DNA of 57,983 nt from Candidatus Galligastranaerophilus faecipullorum (lineage in GTDB: Bacteria; Cyanobacteriota; Vampirovibrionia; Gastranaerophilales; Gastranaerophilaceae), in the NCBI GenBank assembly GCA_018713115.1, contig DVFS01000068.1:1-57983 (forward strand), in the 5' to 3' direction. The notes under the pieces were generated by a model that saw only the letters and a program-made list of their open reading frames with translations, did no database searches and had not been told where the DNA came from. Numbering within the stretch: the stretch's first letter is position 1; every line of letters starts with the position of its first letter. Made by a program: the position numbers and the translations under genes. Shown in pieces: positions 51,458 through 57,983 of this stretch.

Positions 51458-52150
51458 ATGTTTAAAAAAACATTTTGTGCACTATTATTGCCTTTATTTT
51501 TATTTTTGTTAAGCAATGTTAACGATGTTTTTGCTGCCAATATGGCACGCTCGGGGGACGAGAGTGCCAGTATAAGTGTTTATGAAAAAATTACGCCGTC
51601 TATTGTTGCAATTGATGCGGATTTAGATCAGGGTATATCATCAGGCACGGGCTGCGTCATTGACCCGTCGGGGATTATACTTACAAGTTCACATGTAATT
51701 AATAAATCAAAAAATATAGAAGTAACAACCCAGAGCGGAAAGACCTATAAAGCAACGGTATTTGCCGTTTTAAAGGATAAAAACGACCTTGCGCTTATAA
51801 AAATTACACCTAAAGAAAAGCTCCCCGTAATAAGATTGGGTGACTCCGAAACAGTAAAAGTGGGGCAGAGAGTGCTTGCCATAGGCAATCCTTTCGGTTT
51901 CAGGGGAACTCTTACTACGGGTATAATCTCAAGAATTGATTATGACAGGAAAAAACTCCAGACCGATGCCGCCATAAATCCGGGATGTTCGGGCGGGCCG
52001 CTTTTAAATTTGGACGGTGAAGTAATCGGTATAAATCAGTCTATCTACAATCCTGATAACAACCGTTCAAATATAGGTATAGGCTTTGCTGTGCCGGTCA
52101 ATTACGCCAAGGAATTTATCACTCTTGCAAAGAACACTAAAAAATACTAA
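51458..52150 (+). CDS. Short HtrA/Deg-type serine protease without PDZ domain
   Basis: A secreted trypsin-fold protease. A signal peptide (MFKKTFCALLLPLFLFLLSN, cut near VFA-AN) is followed by the catalytic triad: His in TSSHVIN, Asp in KNDLALIK and Ser in NPGCSGGPLL. The last motif has Cys where most HtrA proteins have Asn (GNSGGP). At 230 residues it ends right after the protease fold, so the PDZ domains that control HtrA/Deg enzymes are missing. It should act in the periplasm. GGAG lies 8 nt before the ATG. Its stop overlaps the convergent MurF-like gene by 4 bp. Confidence 0.85.
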   Translation: MFKKTFCALLLPLFLFLLSNVNDVFAANMARSGDESASISVYEKITPSIVAIDADLDQGISSGTGCVIDPSGIILTSSHVINKSKNIEVTTQSGKTYKATVFAVLKDKNDLALIKITPKEKLPVIRLGDSETVKVGQRVLAIGNPFGFRGTLTTGIISRIDYDRKKLQTDAAINPGCSGGPLLNLDGEVIGINQSIYNPDNNRSNIGIGFAVPVNYAKEFITLAKNTKKY

Positions 52151-53613
52151 ATTCCCTTAAGTATGCGATTCAGCACCAGACGCACTTTTTCATACATTAC
52201 CACAGGGTCGATTCCCTGAGCTTTTATAAGAAGTGCCTGCTTTTCATCAAGTGTATCCAGAATGTATTTGACAAACGGGTCGTTTTCGTCAATATCTTCC
52301 GGTTTGTCAAAATAAACGGTTTTTATATGCGGAGCTTTTTCTTTAATGTAGTCATATACTGTTTTGGCTTCTTTTTCAACACAGATAAGCTCATCTATGT
52401 CCTGCTGCGCTATGAATTCCGCAAGCTTTGTGTGGACTTCTTTTTCATAAGTTCCGAGTTCTCTTATGCCGCTTATTACCACTCTTTTGAGCGGTGAGTC
52501 TTTATAGATGTTCAGAAAAGTTGTAATGCAGGAAATCATGGTTTCATAACTCGGGTTATTCGGCGCGTCCGTCACGACAACAGCGTCTTTGTATTTATCT
52601 GTCATCCATCTGCTTCCGACGGATTGAAATTCAAAAAGCCCTTTTTTGATTGATTCATCGTCAATATTAAAGCTTTTTGCCAGCTCTATTGCTTTTATTG
52701 CATTATTTATCTGATGTTCTCCTGCGACACTTAAGGTGTATTTTTCTCCTTTGTAGAGAAATTCAGACCCGCTGTTGTCTGTTTTTATGAGTTTATAGTC
52801 GCCTTCCTTTGTAAAAATTTGCTTGCAGTTATAATTTCTTGCCGCATTTCTGATTTCCGGGCTGTCGTTTAAAACTGCTGTTGAATCAGGTCTTAAACAG
52901 GTCATAAGCGAGCATTTTTCATCTGCAATATTTTGTATGCTGCCATACTTGCCAAGGTTCTCTGTTCCCACCTTGCTCAAAATCACCCCGTCCGGCACCA
53001 GAAGTTCGGAGAATTTTTTTAAGTACCCTTTAATTGCGCCCGAACATTCAAAAAGCAGATACTCGCAGTCGCTGTCGGCTTCTATCAGTTTGTGATTTAT
53101 TCTGAGTCTTAAATTTACCATAGGGTCGCCGCGGAAAATCTTGTGTTTTTGTTTAAAGATTGAATAAACCATCTCTGTTGTAGAGGTTTTTCCTATGGAG
53201 CCCGTGACACAGATAACTTTTAAATCTTTTGAAAATTTCTTCGCTCTTGTGTACTGTGCCAGCAAAAACATTGCATTGAGCGCATTTTGAGTCATTATAA
53301 CAAAATCTATTCTATCTTCGTATTTTTTTAAAATATCGTAGAGCATATCAAGAAATTTCCTGTCGCGCATGCGCTCTTCATCAAACGCAAAGGCTCTTGC
53401 ACCTTTAATAATTGCCGCCTCTGTGTCGCTGAAAGTTTCTGTCGGTATATTATTTACAACGGCGCTAAAGGGGAAATATATAATGTCACCATCAGGCTTT
53501 ACTTCCTTTAAAAGTATTGTAGGACGGTAAGTTTTGTTAAAAATTTCCTCTCCGCGCCTGTAAAAAAGATAAGATGATGTGTTCGCAAGTATTTCTTTCA
53601 GTGTATATTTCAT
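52147..53613 (-). CDS. MurF-like Mur ligase of a capA operon
   Basis: A 488-residue Mur-ligase-fold protein with an N domain (about 40-80), a P-loop GSIGKTS at residues 138-144, and a C domain. It is clearly apart from the true MurF at 28.6 kb: the substrate region reads DPMVNLRLRIN instead of NHNNEIGL, and the C domain has VTDAPNNPSYETM instead of NDSYNANPESM. The ATP site is intact, so it should be an active amino-acid or peptide ligase with another substrate. It starts at the last base of the preceding degenerate ligase gene (TAATG-type coupling). With capA upstream, a peptide or polyglutamate-like surface polymer is possible, as in PgsB-PgsA, but this is inference. Confidence 0.72.
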   Translation of the reverse strand: MKYTLKEILANTSSYLFYRRGEEIFNKTYRPTILLKEVKPDGDIIYFPFSAVVNNIPTETFSDTEAAIIKGARAFAFDEERMRDRKFLDMLYDILKKYEDRIDFVIMTQNALNAMFLLAQYTRAKKFSKDLKVICVTGSIGKTSTTEMVYSIFKQKHKIFRGDPMVNLRLRINHKLIEADSDCEYLLFECSGAIKGYLKKFSELLVPDGVILSKVGTENLGKYGSIQNIADEKCSLMTCLRPDSTAVLNDSPEIRNAARNYNCKQIFTKEGDYKLIKTDNSGSEFLYKGEKYTLSVAGEHQINNAIKAIELAKSFNIDDESIKKGLFEFQSVGSRWMTDKYKDAVVVTDAPNNPSYETMISCITTFLNIYKDSPLKRVVISGIRELGTYEKEVHTKLAEFIAQQDIDELICVEKEAKTVYDYIKEKAPHIKTVYFDKPEDIDENDPFVKYILDTLDEKQALLIKAQGIDPVVMYEKVRLVLNRILKGI

Positions 53614-55028
53614 TAAAATAAAAACTCCAGATTTAATGACGGACTTGTGCAGACAAGAAGTGCAGTATTGCTGTCTGTTTTTCCTTTTAAAAACAATCCT
53701 ATATCCATAAGCTCGCGCTCGTCCAATTTATTGTTTTTGGAGGAGAATTTTCTTATATGTGCAAATTTATCCAGTGTTCTGTAGTATGCGCCCCAGTCGG
53801 ACATATCAATAAGTACTATTGTGTCAAACTTTTCTTTCGCTGCCTGTCTTATAATGTCATTGTGCAGCTCTCTGTCGTATTCGCCAAGCCCTATTATCCT
53901 TGATAAAACAAGAATTTTTTTATGGTCTTTATATTTTTTGCAAAATGTCTTAATTGCATTGACGGTTGAAAAATGCGTATGCTCAAGCGTGCTTAAAACA
54001 CTGTAATTATTATTTTCAAGCCTGTTTTCAATTAACGTGCCCGAAATATCCTTAAAATGTTTTAAACATTTTTTTACGGTTTTATCATCTGCGCCGAGGT
54101 ATTTTGCGCACATTGCGCTCATAACCGCACAGCGCGGGATAAAATACGAAAAATTCCCGGTCTCAAACTCTAAATCCCCGTATTTAATATTAAGCATTTT
54201 TGTTTTTGAAAATTTTTTATTTAAAATCCCGCTTTTAATTTGTGATTCATAAATAAATTCAAGATTTTCACACTGCCCTATGTATGTGTTTATAAGATCG
54301 TTTTCTTCGTATGTAAAAACCTTTTTTACGTTTTCAGGGTAGTCAAGTATGCTCGTTATTTCAAAAAGGTAGTTTTGCGCTCCTTTGTATAAATTACTGT
54401 AATTTACGGAAGTTTTTGAAAACAGCACCGTATTGTTTTTGAGTATTTTACCCGCATTCTGACTTACGTTTGTTTTCCTTGAATCAATGTCAATAACGCA
54501 GTATTTTGTATTTTCATCAATCAAAAGCAGCGGTTCAAAAAGCTTCTGCCATGGGGCGCCTGAGAGAACCGAGGCAAGAGTTGCACCTTTTTGCGAGAGC
54601 ATATAAGATACCATATTTACAAGCACGCTTTTTTCTTCGCTGCCCGATATGCTTACTATTTGCGGCATATACCTGTCAACATTTTCTTCGCAGATTTTAA
54701 GCGCGCTGTTAAAAACATTTCTCACAAGCACTATGACTTCAATCTTGGAGGAAAATTCCTTCATCAGTTTATGATAAGAGTTTTGATTTTCGGGTTCATC
54801 AAGTATTTTTTTATCAATAAAAAATCCCTTGCAGCGTGCATTTGAAAGATGTGCCTTAAGCTCTTCAAAAAGATTTTCTTCCCTGTTTTCAATAAGCGGT
54901 AAATATATATAATCCTCATTCAGACATGACGCATATTCACGCGTGGCAGAGAATCTGTAAGTTTTATCTTCATTATTTAAAACAAGCGAAAAGCCGTTTA
55001 TTTTTTCAATTGCTTCTTTTATTTTCAT
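53613..55028 (-). CDS. Degenerate MurF-like protein (P-loop lost)
   Basis: A 471-residue protein with the same overall layout as its downstream neighbour: an N domain (ATREYASCLNEDYIYLPL, similar to the start of MurF), central domain and C domain (ILVLSRIIGLGEYDRELHND, matching the neighbour's VVISGIRELGTYEKEVHTK). The P-loop position reads GSEEKS (129-134) where an active ligase has GxxGKT/S, so ATP binding is probably impaired. It looks like a pseudoenzyme partner or a regulatory subunit of the neighbour. ATGA overlap with capA and one-base overlap with the next gene tie all three together. Confidence 0.65.
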   Translation of the reverse strand: MKIKEAIEKINGFSLVLNNEDKTYRFSATREYASCLNEDYIYLPLIENREENLFEELKAHLSNARCKGFFIDKKILDEPENQNSYHKLMKEFSSKIEVIVLVRNVFNSALKICEENVDRYMPQIVSISGSEEKSVLVNMVSYMLSQKGATLASVLSGAPWQKLFEPLLLIDENTKYCVIDIDSRKTNVSQNAGKILKNNTVLFSKTSVNYSNLYKGAQNYLFEITSILDYPENVKKVFTYEENDLINTYIGQCENLEFIYESQIKSGILNKKFSKTKMLNIKYGDLEFETGNFSYFIPRCAVMSAMCAKYLGADDKTVKKCLKHFKDISGTLIENRLENNNYSVLSTLEHTHFSTVNAIKTFCKKYKDHKKILVLSRIIGLGEYDRELHNDIIRQAAKEKFDTIVLIDMSDWGAYYRTLDKFAHIRKFSSKNNKLDERELMDIGLFLKGKTDSNTALLVCTSPSLNLEFLF

Positions 55029-56077
55029 TTTATCTTAAGCCGAAAATATATACCAAACGCGTCATTTGAGTACTCTAAGTGCTCTTTTATGCTCGTATCT
55101 TCCTCGCATAAAAGATTTTGGACTATATGTATTTCATCTTCTTTTATGAGTCTTGTTTTGGGAGTTTTTGAGTTATTTTCCATATAAACGGGGTAAAGCC
55201 TTACTTCGGGCTCCTTTTTTGACTCCCTGAATTCAAGTGTTGAGATAAGATTATACGGCGAGCATTTGCTCCTGAAATCAGCAGGAAAGATAAAATTCCC
55301 CAGACTGTAGATAAGCGGTTTTGATTTATAAAAATCAATTTGATTAATCATATGCGGTCCGTGTCCTATGACAATATCCGCGCCCGAATCAACAAAGCCG
55401 CGCGCCATTTCTTTTTGCATAGGCACCGTTTTTTGCAGGTCAAAACCAAAATGCACAAAGATGACCACATACGAATCAGGGTCATTTTCTTTGATTTTTC
55501 TTATATGTCCGCAGGCTTTCTCGGGTAAAAGTAAATTTATGCCCGATTTTTTATCCTTTGCATAAAATTCAAAATCCCTGTCGTAGTCTTCTCTGTATTT
55601 ATACCCGCCAAATACATAGAGGTTGAGCGTCCTTTCGCCGATTTTAAACTGCTTTACAAGCGGTTTTGCCGCCTCGCCTTCATCAACTCCCGCGCCAAAG
55701 TACTCGATATCTTCACTTTTAAGCGCTTCTATACTTTGCCTTAATCCCTTATCTTCAAAGTCAAACCCGTGATTGTTGCCAAGAGACACCGCCTGAATTT
55801 TGTATTTTTTGAGCATTTTTGGAGCAATACCCGGGTCATTCCAGTGCAAAACGGCTTTCTTCCCTTCAAGGGAAGAATTTTTTGCATTGGTAATCTGTGT
55901 TTCAAGATTTACTATATTGTAATCAGACCCGTATAATATATGTTTGACATTGTCAAATAAAAAATCATATCCCTTTTGCCTTAAAATGCTGACTTTTTCC
56001 TGAAAGTCATATTTAGCTTGATAATTTTCGCCAAACGTAAAATCGCCGTAAAAAGATACTTTTAAAGATTCACTCAT
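55025..56077 (-). CDS. CapA-family metallophosphoesterase-like protein
   Basis: A 350-residue member of the CapA/PgsA family. The motifs are FYGDFTFG near the start, NLETQITNA, SLGNNHGFDFEDKGL, FVHFGFDLQ and GHGPHMINQID, followed by IYSLGNFIF. In Bacillus the family protein sits at the membrane and helps transport or anchor poly-gamma-glutamate; this copy has no evident signal peptide or membrane helix, so it may be cytoplasmic. First gene of a three-gene operon with two MurF-like proteins. Confidence 0.85.
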   Translation of the reverse strand: MSESLKVSFYGDFTFGENYQAKYDFQEKVSILRQKGYDFLFDNVKHILYGSDYNIVNLETQITNAKNSSLEGKKAVLHWNDPGIAPKMLKKYKIQAVSLGNNHGFDFEDKGLRQSIEALKSEDIEYFGAGVDEGEAAKPLVKQFKIGERTLNLYVFGGYKYREDYDRDFEFYAKDKKSGINLLLPEKACGHIRKIKENDPDSYVVIFVHFGFDLQKTVPMQKEMARGFVDSGADIVIGHGPHMINQIDFYKSKPLIYSLGNFIFPADFRSKCSPYNLISTLEFRESKKEPEVRLYPVYMENNSKTPKTRLIKEDEIHIVQNLLCEEDTSIKEHLEYSNDAFGIYFRLKIK

Positions 56078-56134
56078 AGGCTAAATTGTATATTTTTTAA
56101 TGCTGCCATAAATCATGTTTATGCATTAATTTTT

Positions 56135-56467
56135 TCAGAGATTTTGTTTTATGCTTACAATAACGTCACGGTACAGCTTTAACTCCTTGCTGTCTGAATC
56201 GTTTAAAATCTGATTAATATCGTCTTTTATGGGATTTATTTCTTTTTTTTCTTCAAATTCACACAAATTGATTTTAAGCACGCGCAATATCTTTATAAAA
56301 TTCTCCAGAGAAGGATAGTGAAGCCCTGCTTCAATTCTGGATAATTGTTTTTCATGGATTCCGACTTTTTCAGCCAGTTCAAACTGTGTCAGCTTAAGAC
56401 GCTTTCTCTGCTGCTTGATTTTTTGTCCGATAAACTTCTTATCTTCGGCAATCATACAAAACTCCAT
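56135..56467 (-). CDS. XRE-family transcriptional regulator
   Basis: A 110-residue protein with a helix-turn-helix (IGQKIKQQRKRLKLTQFELAEKVGIHEKQLSRIEAG) covering about residues 14-50 and an acidic, helical C-terminus. The ATG at 56467 follows AAAGGG by 5 nt. It lies 57 bp upstream of capA on the same strand and is divergent from the prepilin gene, so it may control either. Confidence 0.85.
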   Translation of the reverse strand: MEFCMIAEDKKFIGQKIKQQRKRLKLTQFELAEKVGIHEKQLSRIEAGLHYPSLENFIKILRVLKINLCEFEEKKEINPIKDDINQILNDSDSKELKLYRDVIVSIKQNL

Positions 56468-56534
56468 GTTACCCTTTGCTATAAGCATAGAGTGTATTTG
56501 TTACTTTTTAAACCATAAATATGCTACAAAAAAC

Positions 56535-56563
56535 TTGTAAAAGTAATAAACATGTTCTATACT
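56535..56563 (+). promoter_or_regulatory. Promoter of the prepilin-like gene, with an overlapping inverted repeat
   Basis: TTGTAA (56535-56540), a 17-bp spacer and TATACT (56558-56563) form a near-consensus sigma-70-type promoter 25 bp before the start. TTACTTTT (56501-56508) and AAAAGTAA (56539-56546) are inverted copies; the second overlaps the -35 box, so it could be a regulator site, possibly of the divergent XRE protein. Confidence 0.6.
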
Positions 56564-56588
56564 TTTAATTAACAAATTGAGGTATGAA

Positions 56589-57983
56589 ATGAAAAAAACA
56601 GCTTTTACCCTTGCGGAACTTCTAACGGCAGTACTTGTAATTTCCGTAATTATGGTAGCATTGGCACCCGTAATTACAAAACGCATGAAAGATAACATAT
56701 CAGTTACAACTGATAATAAAAAAGGGTTAGAAATCTTTACAAACCCGGGCACTTATACTTTTGATGTTCCAATTGGTATTAATACTCTCTTTATACAAGG
56801 CGCAGGAGGCGGAGGCGGAGGAGCGGGTGCAAGCGAATCGGGCACTAAAAACACTGCTTTTACATCTAACTCAAACTGGACAGTGCCGAACGGAGTTAAT
56901 AAAATCACACTGACAATAACAGGTTCCGGCGGCGGCGGAGGCGCAGGAAACGGGAACTCAACGGGACAAACCTGCAGAAGTGATGAATTTCGAGCCACAC
57001 GAGGTTCAAAAGATGAATCAGACCTTTGCTGGATGAAAAACAATAGGGATACCCGTTCAACAAGCGGACAATATGGTGGCTTTTGGAATGCAGGAGTAAC
57101 AATAGAAGCCCCGTATACCCAAACTTGTACAGGAGGAAATTGCGCATGGGTATGGTTAGATACAATGCAATACACATATCAGGGAGCAGGTAATGTGTGC
57201 AAAAGTTATTTGAACTACGTGGGGCACAATTCGCAAGGTGAATACAGGCTTCCAAAATATGAAGAATTAAACAAACTTGTTCAATTTTCTGATGATTGGT
57301 TAAGAAGCGGAAACATAGGTTTGTGCACCTGGAATAGCTGTCAAGATCATGCTACGGGCTGCTCTAAAGAAACCATAAACTCAAAAGTTAAACAATGTAG
57401 CCCCCTAAGTAAGTGTCTGGGGGTGTCAAATGATTGGTGTAATCCTTTTTCAATTCACGGTGAAAATGCATATCTTAGATGGGATGCCAAGGGCACAGGA
57501 TTATTTACAAGGGAATTCAGTATGTCTCAGGCTGCAGCTGTGCGCTGCGTGAAATCGATAAATAATTATATCGGATACTCAGGTGCAGGCGGCGCCTCGG
57601 GAGCGGTTTTGGAAATAGCAATAAATGTTTTGCCTAATGACAAACTCGAAATAACAATCGGTGAAGGCGGTAATGCAGGGGCATATAATGCAAACCGTTC
57701 AAACGGTTTGACAGAAAGACTCGGCAATGGTAATCAAGGCGGAAGAACAACAGTTGTTCATAAAAGAGGAAGTAAAAAAATAGGCGAATATATAGTGTTT
57801 GGCGGTTTTGGAGGGTATGGAGCAAAATCAAATGCAAACGGTGAAAAAATACCAAACGGAACAGCTTCGGGACAAACCTCTCAATGGCTATGCCAGATTG
57901 ACCCTGACGGAAAAAGCGGAGCTTCGGTAGTTCCCTGTACTACTATCTCCTACAGCGGTGAATCCGGATCAAGCACCAAAGGA
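56589..57983 (+). CDS. Prepilin-like protein with glycine-rich domains (3' end outside the window)
   Basis: The frame is open for 465 codons to the window edge. The start MKKTA-FTLAELLTAVLVISV is a type IV prepilin leader with the conserved Glu at +5 and Ala rather than Gly before the cut, followed by one hydrophobic helix. Next come two copies of a motif V-P-x-G-(I/V)-N-x-(L/I)-x-(F/L) ending in a glycine run (P61 and P100 regions), similar to glycine-rich domains of phage tail and surface proteins. An inserted segment (about 215-322) with YRLPKYEELN and AVRCVK resembles the DUF1566/FISUMP fold; more glycine-rich sequence follows. It has many cysteines, likely disulfides. GAGG lies 6 nt before the ATG. 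It is a pseudopilin or surface adhesin, not a plain pilin. Confidence 0.8.
   Translation, partial: MKKTAFTLAELLTAVLVISVIMVALAPVITKRMKDNISVTTDNKKGLEIFTNPGTYTFDVPIGINTLFIQGAGGGGGGAGASESGTKNTAFTSNSNWTVPNGVNKITLTITGSGGGGGAGNGNSTGQTCRSDEFRATRGSKDESDLCWMKNNRDTRSTSGQYGGFWNAGVTIEAPYTQTCTGGNCAWVWLDTMQYTYQGAGNVCKSYLNYVGHNSQGEYRLPKYEELNKLVQFSDDWLRSGNIGLCTWNSCQDHATGCSKETINSKVKQCSPLSKCLGVSNDWCNPFSIHGENAYLRWDAKGTGLFTREFSMSQAAAVRCVKSINNYIGYSGAGGASGAVLEIAINVLPNDKLEITIGEGGNAGAYNANRSNGLTERLGNGNQGGRTTVVHKRGSKKIGEYIVFGGFGGYGAKSNANGEKIPNGTASGQTSQWLCQIDPDGKSGASVVPCTTISYSGESGSSTKG

Noticed and set aside
1..57983. CRISPR array or CRISPR-associated genes, which some Tn7-like elements carry
   Set aside because: No regularly spaced direct repeats of 25-40 bp and no Cas-like protein were seen; the only regular repeats are the transposon end boxes.

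Overview
This window reads as a chromosome segment from a Gram-negative, AT-rich, flagellated gut-type bacterium of the non-photosynthetic cyanobacterial lineage (Melainabacteria / Gastranaerophilales-like). The lineage is an inference. It rests on a Ycf23/DUF561 gene (a family known mainly from cyanobacteria and plastids), LPS and outer-membrane genes (waaA, msbA, mlaE), a diaminopimelate peptidoglycan pathway, flagellar hook genes and a prepilin with an FTLAELL start. No rRNA gene is present to confirm it.

Region 1 (1 to about 13945) is one AT-rich mobile element whose left tip lies just outside the window. It has a MuA-type DDE transposase and a MuB-type ATPase, then a winged-helix/SAM-like DNA-binding protein, a small XRE repressor-like protein and a coiled-coil protein. 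Repeats of a TTGAGAAAA box lie at both ends in inverted orientation. The cargo is defensive. It holds a small minus-strand operon whose middle gene needs a -1 shift on an A7 run, a DUF2971 protein, an N6-adenine methyltransferase, a C5-cytosine methyltransferase, a nuclease-methyltransferase fusion, and an OLD/TOPRIM ATPase-nuclease coupled to a short UvrD-like helicase (Gabija-type pair). The element stops about 160 bp from a tRNA-Val gene and appears to cut into a small membrane-protein ORF.

Region 2 (14.1-28.5 kb) is core genome: tRNA-Val, a tRNA-derived palindrome, msbA, a Nudix hydrolase, a seven-gene purine operon (purS-Q-L-F-M-N-D), rpsF-ssb-rpsR, and a DUF4127-waaA-dapF operon.

Region 3 (28.5-42.8 kb) carries the cell-wall operon murF-mraY-murD-ftsW-murG-folC, then dut and coaX on the other strand. 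It continues with two unrecognised small proteins, an HD-GYP response regulator, a PHP phosphoesterase, a membrane protein and a PLP-dependent Orn/Lys/Arg decarboxylase.

Region 4 (42.8-51.4 kb) has the flagellar hook operon fliJ-fliK-flgD-flgE, ilvE-mlaE, a membrane glycosyltransferase-like protein and ycf23.

Region 5 (51.4 kb to the end) has a short HtrA-like protease and a tight operon of capA with two MurF-like ligases, one of which has lost its P-loop. An XRE regulator follows, then a large prepilin-like gene with glycine-rich domains that runs off the window. The capA/MurF-like set and the glycine-rich prepilin are, with the transposon cargo, the least ordinary parts of the window.
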